Assembly: GCF_039724765.1 (NCBI RefSeq)
Contig: NZ_CP155730.1
Span: forward strand, 62,001-126,000
DNA: 64,000 bases
From: Sagittula stellata E-37
Lineage (GTDB): Bacteria; Pseudomonadota; Alphaproteobacteria; Rhodobacterales; Rhodobacteraceae
Direction: 5' to 3'
The notes under the pieces are model-generated. The model searched no databases and was not told the origin of the DNA. It was given only the letters and a program-made list of their open reading frames with translations. The position numbers and the translations under genes are program-made. Position 1 is the stretch's first letter. The number at the start of each line of letters is the position of its first letter. Below are positions 10,543-19,172 of this stretch, one piece after another.

Positions 10543-11193
10543 TTAACCTTGTTGAATATCGCTCATGGCATAGCCCTGCGCGGGCAGCGCGTCGGGGGCA
10601 AAGGATGCCACGTGGACAGAGGCGAGGATGGCATCGAGCGACGCTGTGGCCTGATCCACCTGGCCCGCATCCAGATCGGCGGCGGCCTGTGTCAGGCTGT
10701 CCACGGTCGGGGTGTAAGGCAGCAGCGCGATCTCGGCGACCAGATCCACACCGGCATCGGTCAGCGTGCTGATCACCTCGTTGATATTGCCGTCCGCCAT
10801 CAGGGTCTGAGCCTTGGCGAACGCGGCCTCATGTACTTCGGTCGGGGTGAACCCCTTGGCGAGGGTCAGGCCCGTGTCGATGGGCAGGCTGAAACCCTTG
10901 TCGGTTTTCATCATCACCGTGCCGTCCTGATCCCCGAACAGGCCATTCACGTCCGCAAGTATTTTCTTGGCAACATCGGTCTGGCCCTGGCCAATCGCGG
11001 CTTTCGCGTATTGGACACCGGCCAGCACGTTGCGCGCGGTCCCCGAGACGGTGACGTCTTTGGCGGTGACGACCTCTTGCTGCGCACTGGGCGCGGCGGT
11101 GGCGTCGGTCCCGGCGGATGCCATGGACACCAGAGCGGTGGAGCCCATTATGGCGATGAGGCCGGTGGCGACGAGTTTGTTGGCGGTTTTCAT
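10543..11193 (-). CDS. yfdX: YfdX family periplasmic protein
   Basis: A 216-residue protein with a signal peptide (MKTANKLVATGLIAIMGSTA, cleavage near ASA-G28). The mature part is mostly helical with YfdX-like features: an ARNVLAGVQYAKAAIGQGQ segment (about residues 52-70) and the later LPIDTGLTLAKGFTPTE block. YfdX of enterobacteria belongs to the EvgA regulon and has been linked to acid or antibiotic stress; the molecular role is unclear. Here it is followed upstream by a two-component system in the same orientation, which may control it. AAGGAGAT lies just before the start. The 67 bases to moxR may hold a promoter. Confidence 0.85.
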   Translation of the reverse strand: MKTANKLVATGLIAIMGSTALVSMASAGTDATAAPSAQQEVVTAKDVTVSGTARNVLAGVQYAKAAIGQGQTDVAKKILADVNGLFGDQDGTVMMKTDKGFSLPIDTGLTLAKGFTPTEVHEAAFAKAQTLMADGNINEVISTLTDAGVDLVAEIALLPYTPTVDSLTQAAADLDAGQVDQATASLDAILASVHVASFAPDALPAQGYAMSDIQQG

Positions 11194-11296
11194 CTTGATC
11201 TCCTTGCGAGAGCAGGGATTGCTCTGATGACGAAGAGATGGACCACCAGTCTCAATTGGGCTTGGGGGAATTCTTAATTTCTCTTGAAGTACGGGG

Positions 11297-12661
11297 TCAG
11301 ACCGGCCCCGACGGGTCCTTTACGCCTTGAAAGGTCAGGGAAACTAGGAATCCGGGATCAAGGTTCTTTATCGAAATCAAGGCATTGTGCCTCTCTGCCA
11401 CGGCTTTGACCAAGGCCAGCCCAAGCCCGGACCCTTCCGTGGAGCGCGCGGAATCCGCGCGTGTAAAAGGCTCTAGCAGCCGCTCCGGATCCTGATCCGG
11501 CACGCCCGGACCGGTGTCGCGCACCTCGATCCTGCCCTCGGAGAGCACAATCCTGATCTGCGCGTTCTCCCCCGCATAGGTCACGGCGTTCTTGACGATG
11601 TTCACCAGGGCCTGCTGCACCATCCCCTTGTCGGCGAAAATGGCGGCGGGGTGTGTCGTTTCCAGCGTCAGGCTTTGGCCGTGCTGCTCGGCCAGCGGGG
11701 TCAGGAACTCGATTGTTTTTGCTGCAATCGCATCGAGATCGACCATCTCGAACCCGGAGTGGTCGCGCGTTGCGCGAATGCGGGAAATCCGCAGGACTGC
11801 CTCGAATATGCCGTTGAGCTCTTCGGTTTCCTGCAAGGCCGCTTCGATATGCGGCAAGGGGTCCCGACCCTCCAGACTGGCATCGGCGGCGGCATGCAGC
11901 GCGTATTGCACATGGCTCAGCGGCGTCTTGAGGTCGTGCGCAATGGCCGCGGCGGTGGCTTTCATACTGCCAACCGCCCGTTCCAGAAGGTCAAGGTTCT
12001 GGTTGACCCGGATCGACACCTGATCGAACTGATCGTTGCGGTTCAGGACGGGAAGGCGCGCGGACATGTTGCCTTCGCCCACGTCACGCAAGGCCGCGCC
12101 CATCTGATCCAGCCGTTGCAGAGACATCCGGCTGGCCCAAAGCCCCAGGCACAGGATGGTCAGGGTGATCACGGCGGCAAAACCGGACAGCCCGACGATC
12201 AGACGTGCACGGGCCGTCCTGACCGGTGCATCGTTGCGCCCGACAACCAGGGTTCTTTCGTCGATCCTGCGGACATGCACGACATAGCCGCCGGGCAACG
12301 CCTGTGCCGTGAACCGGTCGAGTGTCACCCGCCGCGTGCCAAGAAAATCGGGCCTGACCGAAATCGGGCCGATCAAAGACGTCCCGTCGGCGCCGAGGAA
12401 ACTGGCAAACCGGTCGGAGGTCTCCGTCGTCTGCGCTGTCACACGCATGGTTTCGATCAGCCCGGCCTCGCCGGTTTCGGCGTAGATTTCCGACAGGAGC
12501 ACGGCCTCGGATTCCGCCTGAGCGGCCAGTTCCGCGATCAGGGAGGAGTCGACGGCTTTGACCAGGAAGAAACCTGCGACGGCGCAGATCGTCAAAAACA
12601 CCAGGCTTGACCACAGGGCTGCCTTGTACGGCAGGCCGGACGTCAGGCTAGTGAGGCGCAC
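11297..12661 (-). CDS. Sensor histidine kinase (HAMP-HisKA-HATPase)
   Basis: A 454-residue inner-membrane kinase. Helix 1 is near residues 15-35 (ALWSSLVFLTICAVAGFFL), a periplasmic sensor region of about 115 residues follows, helix 2 is near 151-172, then a HAMP segment. The phosphoacceptor box is AIAHDLKTPLSHVQ near residue 240. The ATP domain shows an N box (ALVNIVKNAVTYA), a G1 box (VRDTGPGVPDQ) and a G2 box (GSGLGLALVKAVAE). Its start overlaps the response-regulator gene end by 14 bases, so they form one operon. The ligand is not predictable. Control of yfdX downstream is plausible but inferred. Confidence 0.92.
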   Translation of the reverse strand: MRLTSLTSGLPYKAALWSSLVFLTICAVAGFFLVKAVDSSLIAELAAQAESEAVLLSEIYAETGEAGLIETMRVTAQTTETSDRFASFLGADGTSLIGPISVRPDFLGTRRVTLDRFTAQALPGGYVVHVRRIDERTLVVGRNDAPVRTARARLIVGLSGFAAVITLTILCLGLWASRMSLQRLDQMGAALRDVGEGNMSARLPVLNRNDQFDQVSIRVNQNLDLLERAVGSMKATAAAIAHDLKTPLSHVQYALHAAADASLEGRDPLPHIEAALQETEELNGIFEAVLRISRIRATRDHSGFEMVDLDAIAAKTIEFLTPLAEQHGQSLTLETTHPAAIFADKGMVQQALVNIVKNAVTYAGENAQIRIVLSEGRIEVRDTGPGVPDQDPERLLEPFTRADSARSTEGSGLGLALVKAVAERHNALISIKNLDPGFLVSLTFQGVKDPSGPV

Positions 12662-13328
12662 GGATCGTGTATCCCATGTTGCGTACCGTATGAATCAAGG
12701 CCACGTCGAAGGGCTTGTCGACTTTCTGCCGCAACTTGCTGACATGCGTTTCCACCACGGTGGTGCCGGGATCGAAGTTGAAATCCCAGATCTTTTCGAG
12801 AATGAGGGTCCGGCTGAAGATGCGGCCGGGATTTTCCATGAACAGCTGCAAAAGGGAGAACTCTTTCCCGAGCAGGTCGATATTCCGGCCTTGCCGCTGC
12901 GCCTGGCGGGTCAAAAGGTTCAGTTTCAGATCGTGAACGACCAGTTCCGTCGGTTCCTGGGTCGACTGTTTCGGCCTGCGTCCCAGCACCGTTATCCGCG
13001 CCAGAAGTTCCGACAGGTGAAACGGCTTGACAAGATAGTCATCGCCGCCGGCCATCAGGCCGTCGACACGGTCATCGACATCCGAAAGGGCCGTCAGAAA
13101 GATGACCGGCAGGTTTGACTTGGCGGCGCGTAACGCTTTGACAAGCGACAGCCCATCCATGCCGGGCATCATCCGATCCACGATGGCCAGATCCGCGTCG
13201 TTGTAGAGGCAATAGGTCAGCGCCTCGCGGCCGTCGGCCACCCAATCCACGACGAATCCCTGTTCCTTCAAGCCCTTGCAAATGTAGTCTGCGGACTTCG
13301 GGTCGTCTTCTGCGAGCAAGATCTTCAT
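12648..13328 (-). CDS. OmpR/PhoB-family response regulator
   Basis: A protein of 226 residues. The receiver domain begins MKILLAEDDPKSADYI, with the acidic pair E7-D8-D9, the phosphoacceptor aspartate in AIVDRMMPGMDG near residue 51, and the conserved lysine in DDYLVKPF near residue 101. The C-terminal winged helix includes FSLLQLFMENPGRIFSR and VETHVSKLRQKVDK. The ATG at 13328 is used because it begins the receiver exactly; an upstream in-frame start would add 27 residues without homology. It pairs with the overlapping kinase gene. Confidence 0.93.
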   Translation of the reverse strand: MKILLAEDDPKSADYICKGLKEQGFVVDWVADGREALTYCLYNDADLAIVDRMMPGMDGLSLVKALRAAKSNLPVIFLTALSDVDDRVDGLMAGGDDYLVKPFHLSELLARITVLGRRPKQSTQEPTELVVHDLKLNLLTRQAQRQGRNIDLLGKEFSLLQLFMENPGRIFSRTLILEKIWDFNFDPGTTVVETHVSKLRQKVDKPFDVALIHTVRNMGYTIRAPH

Positions 13329-13488
13329 GCGCGCTACGTTAGATAAGGGCGCGAAATCGGAAAAGTGGAAAAGGCGTATTGGAGCGCGTGATCTCGACAA
13401 TGAGTACAAGGGTCCGGCGCGTCAGGCCGTTTTGCCGGTCACGCCAGCCATAGCGAAACCTCCCGTCATGCACCAAGGCAGAAACCGG

Positions 13489-14412
13489 CTAACTCGGGTC
13501 ATCCAAGCTGGCGGAGAACTCTGCGGCGGCGATCTCGAGCTCGCGAAGAAAACCGTCCACGATGGGGCGTGACACGCGCTGCTTGCGATAGGCAACCCCC
13601 ACGGACCGCGTCCATGCGGGTGTGGGCAGCGGGAGCGGCGCCAGTTGTGCGTTATCGTCGGATGTATAGGCGCTGGAGGTTGTCAGGTAGCTCAGCCATG
13701 GGGAGCCCGCGAGCATCGAAACCTGAAAGCGCGACGACGTCGTCTCGCAGACCGCTTTGGGCAACGGCAGCTGCGCCTTGCTGAACAGCGAATCGAGGGT
13801 AAGGCGGTCAGGATCGGGACGCGCCGGCAGGATCCACTGATAGCGGGTCAGGTCGCCGAGAGACAGCCGCTCGCGTTGCAGGAGCGGGTGCGTGATATCG
13901 GCGACGATCTGCATCGGACTGTTCAGAAGGGCGCGGTATTCCAGTTCGTCATCCGGAAAGTCATGCGGCCGGGACATCACGGCGACATCGATCGATCCCT
14001 TCAGAAGCTGCGCCTGGAGGGCGGGCGAGAGTTCCTCGTAGAAGGTCAGATCGACTTCGGGGGATTTCTTGAGGAACCGACGGGCCGCGGTGGGCACGAC
14101 GCCGCGAACGGTGGTGGCGAGCGACCCGACCCGAAGGCGCCCGCGCTTTGCCCCCAGCATGGCGTCGATCTCGGTGCGGGCTTCTTCCGTCAGGGCCAAA
14201 AGCACCTCGCCGTACTGGATCAACCGCTCGCCATACTCCGTCGGTTTCACGCCCCAGGGACCACGGTCCAGAAGGCGGACGCCAACGGATTGCTCCAGGA
14301 CGCGGATGCCTTTGCTGACCGCAGGTTGTGTCGCGTTCAACTTGTCGGCTGCGATGCGGAAGCTGGAATAGCGAGCGGTGAAGACGAGGTAGCGGAGCTG
14401 ACGAATATCCAT
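13489..14412 (-). CDS. LysR-family regulator, divergent from the peptide ABC operon
   Basis: A protein of 307 residues with the LysR N-terminal helix-turn-helix (MDIRQLRYLVFTARYSSFR, then AADKLNATQPAVSKGIRVLE, residues 1-60) and a periplasmic-binding-like effector domain from about residue 90 (GRLRVGSLATTVRGVVP). It is transcribed away from the transporter operon that starts at 14641, the usual arrangement for a LysR activator and its target, so its ligand may be the transported peptide or amide. The 13329-13488 stretch downstream holds no gene that I can see. Confidence 0.9.
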   Translation of the reverse strand: MDIRQLRYLVFTARYSSFRIAADKLNATQPAVSKGIRVLEQSVGVRLLDRGPWGVKPTEYGERLIQYGEVLLALTEEARTEIDAMLGAKRGRLRVGSLATTVRGVVPTAARRFLKKSPEVDLTFYEELSPALQAQLLKGSIDVAVMSRPHDFPDDELEYRALLNSPMQIVADITHPLLQRERLSLGDLTRYQWILPARPDPDRLTLDSLFSKAQLPLPKAVCETTSSRFQVSMLAGSPWLSYLTTSSAYTSDDNAQLAPLPLPTPAWTRSVGVAYRKQRVSRPIVDGFLRELEIAAAEFSASLDDPS

Positions 14413-14640
14413 GTGGTACGATAACCAAAAGTCATCTTGAAGGCCAGATTAGTTCATTGCATGCCTCCTGCGTATCGCTTCAGACTAGGCGTATCGACGC
14501 GGAAACCGGGAAAAGACAGGACGCGAAGGCGACGACCACAAGTCGTCATAGTCATGTCTTTTGCTCATCGGTTTTTCGTTCTTGATCAACAGGGAAAGGG
14601 CTCTCGTCGGTTACCCGACATCCGCCCATAAGGATAACAC
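14413..14640. promoter_or_regulatory. Divergent control region of the LysR gene and the peptide ABC operon
   Basis: A 228-base intergenic region. It contains a perfect dyad GACGAC-CACAA-GTCGTC at 14531-14547 that may be part of a LysR site. AAGGA lies six bases before the transporter start codon at 14641. I could not assign -35/-10 boxes with confidence. Confidence 0.45.
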
Positions 14641-16221
14641 ATGAGCTTCACACGTTCGCACCTCTTCGCAAGCACTGCCGCGCTTCTGCTGGCCTGCACG
14701 CCGGCAATCGCCGAAGATCTGGTCATCGGCACCAAGTCCGAACCCTCCTCGCTGGACCCGCAATTCCACGTTCTTTCGCCGAACATGCAGGTGTCCCTCG
14801 CCATATTCGAACCGCTCGTCCGTCAGGACGCGCAAGGCGCGATCGAGCCGCTTCTGGCCGAAAGCTGGGAGCTGGCGAGCCCGACGGAGTGGGACTTTCA
14901 CCTGAGGGACGGCGTGACCTTTTCGGACGGCACGCCGCTGACCGCGCAGGATGTGGTCTTCTCGCTCGACCGGGTGGCCAAGGTGCCGAACAGCCCGACG
15001 CCGTTCACTCTGTTCACGCGGCAGATCGCCGGCGTCGAAGCCCTGGATGACACCACGGTACGGATCACCACAAAGCAAACCTACCCGAACCTGACCGTCG
15101 ATCTGGTCAACCTCCCGATCATGTCGAAAGCCGCCGCCTCCGGGGATGCGCCCGAGGGGCGGACGACCACCGAGCTTAACCGCGGCGAAGGGCTGATCGG
15201 CACCGGACCGTTCACCTTCTCGTCCTGGCAGAAGGGCGCGGATCTCGTCCTCGAAGCGAACACGTCCTATTGGGGCGGTGCGCCGGACTGGGACCGCGTC
15301 ATCATGCGACCGATGACCAATCCGGCAACGCGCTCCGCAGCGCTTCTGGCGGGCGACATCGACATGATGGAGGACGTGCCCACAGGCAGTGTCGATCAGA
15401 TCGAAGGCGATCCGAGCGTAAAGATCGTCTCGGGCCCGCCCGCACGGGTCATCTTTATCGCCCTCGATCAGGACCGGGACGACAGCCCGGGGATCTCCGG
15501 AACGGAAGGCGAGAACCCCCTCAAGATCAAGGAAGTCCGCGAGGCGCTTTTCCGCGCGATTGACCGCGAAGGGATTGTGAGCCGTGTCATGGGGGGCGCT
15601 GCCGTAGCGGCTGGCAGCCTCGGAACGCCGAACATGTTCGGGACCAGTGCAGAGCATGAGGTGCCCGCCCCCGCCGACCCCGAACGCGCGGCGCAATTGC
15701 TTGAGGACGCCGGGTACGGCGATGGGTTTTCCATCACGCTCGGCTCACCCAGCGGGCGATACGTCAACGACGCCCGCGTCGCGCAGACAGTCGCCGCGAT
15801 GTGGAGCCGGATCGGCGTCAAGACGGCTGTCGATGCCGCGGCGCCGCCGGTCTTCTTCAAGAACCGCGACCAGCGGGCCTACAGCGCCTACCTCGCATCC
15901 TGGGGCAACAACACCGGCGAGATCGGCACGACCCTAGGTGCCCAGCTGGCGACCTACGACAAGGAAGCGAGCCAGGGCAGCGCGAATGCGGGCCGCTACT
16001 CCAACCCCGAGCTTGACGCGCTGCTGAGCAAGGCGAGCAAGACCATGGACGATGACGCGCGCGCCAAGCTTCTGGAAGAGGCGGATGCGCTCGCGATGTC
16101 TGACTTCGCGATCCTGCCGATCCATTTCGAGGTTCCGTCCTGGGGCCTGCGCGCGGATCTCGAGTACGAAGCGCGCGCGGACCAGTTCACGTTGCCGCAA
16201 AACGTGACCCGGTCCGAGTGA
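14641..16221 (+). CDS. Family-5 solute-binding protein of a dipeptide/oligopeptide-type ABC importer
   Basis: A protein of 526 residues with a signal peptide (MSFTRSHLFASTAALLLACT, cleavage near AIA-E25). The family-5 binding-protein signature is present: LVIGTKSEPSSLDPQF at the mature start, then YEGL-like IFEPLVRQ and WDFHLRDGVTFSDGTPLTAQ (about residues 83-104). A cysteine occurs at C19, but the context is not a clear lipobox. It binds a peptide, amide or similar polar ligand in the periplasm for the permeases encoded downstream. The adjacent AbgB-like hydrolase hints at an N-acyl amino acid or p-aminobenzoyl-glutamate-like ligand, which is inference. Confidence 0.9.
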   Translation: MSFTRSHLFASTAALLLACTPAIAEDLVIGTKSEPSSLDPQFHVLSPNMQVSLAIFEPLVRQDAQGAIEPLLAESWELASPTEWDFHLRDGVTFSDGTPLTAQDVVFSLDRVAKVPNSPTPFTLFTRQIAGVEALDDTTVRITTKQTYPNLTVDLVNLPIMSKAAASGDAPEGRTTTELNRGEGLIGTGPFTFSSWQKGADLVLEANTSYWGGAPDWDRVIMRPMTNPATRSAALLAGDIDMMEDVPTGSVDQIEGDPSVKIVSGPPARVIFIALDQDRDDSPGISGTEGENPLKIKEVREALFRAIDREGIVSRVMGGAAVAAGSLGTPNMFGTSAEHEVPAPADPERAAQLLEDAGYGDGFSITLGSPSGRYVNDARVAQTVAAMWSRIGVKTAVDAAAPPVFFKNRDQRAYSAYLASWGNNTGEIGTTLGAQLATYDKEASQGSANAGRYSNPELDALLSKASKTMDDDARAKLLEEADALAMSDFAILPIHFEVPSWGLRADLEYEARADQFTLPQNVTRSE

Positions 16222-16230
16222 TCCATCGCA

Positions 16231-16257
16231 GGCCCGCAGCCCGCCAGGCTGTGGGCC
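16231..16257 (+). terminator. Stem-loop between binding-protein and permease genes
   Basis: GGCCCGCAGCC (16231-16241) and GGCTGTGGGCC (16247-16257) pair over 11 positions with a single G-U, around a five-base loop. No T run follows. Such structures after the binding-protein gene commonly stabilise its message or attenuate readthrough so that the binding protein is made in excess. Confidence 0.6.
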
Positions 16258-16282
16258 ACCCCTAACGCGTGGGAGACGCTCC

Positions 16283-17257
16283 TTGTCGGCTTTCGTCATC
16301 AATCGGCTGTTGCAGGCCGTCCTTGTCCTTTTCGTCATGTCCGTCCTCGTCTTTGTCGGCATCTACCTTGTCGGGGATCCGATCTCGATGCTGGTCAGCC
16401 CCGAGGCGACGGATCTCGAACGGGACGCCGTGCGCGAGAGCTTCGGGCTCGATCGGCCGATCTTCGTGCAGTACGTCACCTTTCTGGGCAGCGCGTTGCA
16501 GGGGGATTTCGGGCGCAGCTTCCTCACCGGCGAGCCGGCGCTGCAACTCATTCTCGAACGGATGCCGGCCACGGTCGAACTCGTCGGTTTCGCGATGTTC
16601 TTTTCCGTCGTCATAGGCGTGCCGCTCGGCATCATCGCGGGGCTGCGTCCCGAAGCGGCCTACTCGAAGATCATCATGACGGGCTCGATCTTCGGCTTCA
16701 GCCTTCCGACGTTCTGGGTCGGCATGGTCCTCATCATGTTCTTCGCGGTGCAACTCGGCATCCTGCCGACATCCGGGCGGGGGGAAACGGTCCAGGTTGG
16801 CCCGATCCAGCTCAGCATCCTTACGCTCGACGGCCTGCGACACCTGATCCTGCCGGCGTTGACTCTCGGTCTGACGAAGGCGTCTCTCATCATCCGCGTC
16901 ACCCGAGCGGCGACACGCGAAATCCAGGCGATGGACTACATCAAGTTCGCCCGCGCCAAGGGGCTCTCCTCCTCGCGCATCCTGCGCGTTCACCTGCTCA
17001 AGAACGTGCTCATCCCGATCATCACCGTGGCGGGGCTCGAATTCGGCCAGGCGCTGGCCTTCGCCGTCGTCACCGAGACGGTCTTCTCCTGGCCCGGTAT
17101 GGGCAAGCTGCTGATCGACTCGATCCTCACGCTCGATCGGCCCGTGGTCGTCGCCTACGTCCTCATCATGGTCCTGTTCCTGGTCCTGCTCAACCTCGTG
17201 ATCGACCTTCTTTACATGGTGATCGACCCCAGTTCCCGCGAAAAGGTCCGTGACTGA
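16283..17257 (+). CDS. dppB: DppB-type ABC permease
   Basis: A 324-residue inner-membrane protein with about six helices. It has the DppB/OppB pattern: MSAFVINRLLQAVLVLF at the start, LGLDRPIFVQY-like FGLDRPIFVQYVTFL near residue 55, and the EAA cytoplasmic loop (AMDYIKFARAKGLSSSRIL, about residues 216-234). The start codon is TTG at 16283 with GGGAG eight bases ahead. The stop overlaps the next start (TGATG). Confidence 0.92.
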   Translation: MSAFVINRLLQAVLVLFVMSVLVFVGIYLVGDPISMLVSPEATDLERDAVRESFGLDRPIFVQYVTFLGSALQGDFGRSFLTGEPALQLILERMPATVELVGFAMFFSVVIGVPLGIIAGLRPEAAYSKIIMTGSIFGFSLPTFWVGMVLIMFFAVQLGILPTSGRGETVQVGPIQLSILTLDGLRHLILPALTLGLTKASLIIRVTRAATREIQAMDYIKFARAKGLSSSRILRVHLLKNVLIPIITVAGLEFGQALAFAVVTETVFSWPGMGKLLIDSILTLDRPVVVAYVLIMVLFLVLLNLVIDLLYMVIDPSSREKVRD

Positions 17258-18177
17258 TGACTGTGCAATCCACTCTTGCGGCCAGCCCCGCCCGCACCCG
17301 CGCCGACACGCCGTTCCGCCGGATCACGCGCCAGTTCTTTGAGAATCGCCTCGCCGTTCTGGGTTTGGTCATCCTCATCGTTCTTACGCTTCCCTCTTTC
17401 CTCGCCCCATGGGTCGCGCCGCAGAACCCGTACGACATCGCCACGCTCGATATCTTCGATTCGCAGCTGCCCCCGTTCAGCACGTCGTCGTCGGGGGACA
17501 TCACCTACTGGCTCGGAACCGACGGACAGGCGCGGGACGTGCTTTCGGCCATCCTTTACGGGATGCGCACCAGCCTGATAGTCGCCTTCAGCGCCGTCGC
17601 GGGGGCGCTGTTCATCGGGACTGCCGTCGGTCTCATCGCGGCCTATTTCGGCGGCGTGGTCGATGCGGTCCTGATGCGGACGGTGGACATCCAGCTTTCC
17701 TTTCCGGCGATCCTCGTGGCGCTCGTCCTGTTGTCGGTGCTGGGTCAGGGGATCGACAAGGTGATCATCGCCCTGATCATCGTCCAGTGGGCCTATTTCG
17801 CGCGGACGGCCCGCAGTTCGGCCATCGTGGAGCGCAACCGCGAATACGTGCTGGCGGCGCGCAGCCTGTCGCTTGGATCGCGCCGGATCATCTTTCGCCA
17901 CATGCTGCCGAACACGATGCCGCCGCTGATCGTCATCGCCACCATCGACCTGGCCCATGCCATCACGGCAGAGGCGACGCTGTCCTTCCTTGGCATCGGC
18001 GTGCCGGTGACCGAGCCGTCGCTTGGCATGCTCATCGCGAACGGGTTCGAGTTCATGATGTCCGGCGAATACTGGATCTCGCTCTTTCCCGGTATCGCCC
18101 TGACCCTGATCGTCCTCGGCATCAATCTTGTCGGTGACCATCTGCGCGACATTCTCAACCCGAGGAACGCCCAATGA
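17257..18177 (+). CDS. dppC: DppC-type ABC permease
   Basis: A 306-residue inner-membrane protein. The N-terminal cytoplasmic segment (RRITRQFFENRLAVLGL) leads into the first helix. The conserved LGTDGQARDVLSAILYGMR block follows (about residues 84-102), and the EAA loop is EYVLAARSLSLGSRRII near residues 196-212. It forms the heterodimeric channel with DppB. It begins one base inside the dppB stop and ends overlapping the first ATPase gene by four bases. Confidence 0.92.
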   Translation: MTVQSTLAASPARTRADTPFRRITRQFFENRLAVLGLVILIVLTLPSFLAPWVAPQNPYDIATLDIFDSQLPPFSTSSSGDITYWLGTDGQARDVLSAILYGMRTSLIVAFSAVAGALFIGTAVGLIAAYFGGVVDAVLMRTVDIQLSFPAILVALVLLSVLGQGIDKVIIALIIVQWAYFARTARSSAIVERNREYVLAARSLSLGSRRIIFRHMLPNTMPPLIVIATIDLAHAITAEATLSFLGIGVPVTEPSLGMLIANGFEFMMSGEYWISLFPGIALTLIVLGINLVGDHLRDILNPRNAQ

Positions 18178-19172
18178 CCGCCCGTCAGACGACAGACATC
18201 AAGCCGCTTCTGCGGGTGCAGAACCTCCAGACCCATTTCCTCACGCGCCTCGGAGCGGTCAAGGCGGTGGACGGCGTCGACCTTGAACTCGCGCCCGGCG
18301 AAATTCTGGGTCTTGTGGGCGAGTCGGGCTCCGGCAAGTCCATCACCGGGTTTTCGATCCTCGGTCTGATCGACCCGCCAGGGCGCATCGTCGGCGGCAG
18401 CATCGAGTTCGAGGGCCGCGACCTGCTGGCCATGAAAGAGCGGGAGCTTCGCCGCCTGCGGGGCAACGACATCGCGGTGGTCTTCCAGGACCCGTCGATG
18501 ACGCTCAACCCGGTTCTCAGGGTCGATACCCAGATGATCGAGGCGATCCAGGCGCATGAGACCGTCAGCACCAAGGCCGCCCGGCAGCGGGCGCGGGACG
18601 TGCTGGTCAAGGTCGGCATCCCGTCGCCCGACGAGCGGCTGCACTGCTATCCCTTCGAGCTGTCGGGCGGGATGCGCCAGCGGATCGCCATCGCCATCGC
18701 GCTGCTGAACCGGCCGCGCCTGATCATCGCGGATGAGCCGACCACGGCGCTCGACGTGTCGATCCAGGGGCAGATCATCCACGAAGTGCGCGAGCTGTGC
18801 CGGGACACCGGCACCGCGCTGATCTGGGTGACGCACGACCTCGCGGTCATTGCCGGCCTCGCCGACCGCATCGCGGTGATGTACGCGGGCCGGATCGTCG
18901 AGACGGGTGAGACCGACGAGATCATCCATCACCCGATGCATCCCTATACGCGCGGCCTGATCGATTCAGTCCCGTCGGGCAGCACCCGTGGCGCGCGGCT
19001 TCACCAGATCGAAGGCATGACACCCTCGCTGCTTGAGCTGGGCGAGGGCTGCGCCTTTCGCGACCGCTGCCACCGCGCCACCGGGCAATGCCGCGAAACA
19101 CCGGGCGTCACCTCGCTCGGGGCGACGCGGGAATTCCGGTGCTGGCACCCCGAACCCGGAGCAGAGCAATGA
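18174..19172 (+). CDS. dppD: DppD-type ABC ATPase
   Basis: A 332-residue nucleotide-binding subunit. Walker A is GESGSGKS near residues 50-57, the signature is LSGGMRQRIAIA, and Walker B is LIIADEPTTALD. The C-terminal extension has the cysteine cluster usual for oligopeptide ATPases (CAFRDRC, then C in GQCRETP), which in relatives binds an iron-sulfur cluster or stabilises the tail. It pairs with DppF; the stop overlaps the dppF start (ATGA). Confidence 0.92.
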   Translation: MTARQTTDIKPLLRVQNLQTHFLTRLGAVKAVDGVDLELAPGEILGLVGESGSGKSITGFSILGLIDPPGRIVGGSIEFEGRDLLAMKERELRRLRGNDIAVVFQDPSMTLNPVLRVDTQMIEAIQAHETVSTKAARQRARDVLVKVGIPSPDERLHCYPFELSGGMRQRIAIAIALLNRPRLIIADEPTTALDVSIQGQIIHEVRELCRDTGTALIWVTHDLAVIAGLADRIAVMYAGRIVETGETDEIIHHPMHPYTRGLIDSVPSGSTRGARLHQIEGMTPSLLELGEGCAFRDRCHRATGQCRETPGVTSLGATREFRCWHPEPGAEQ

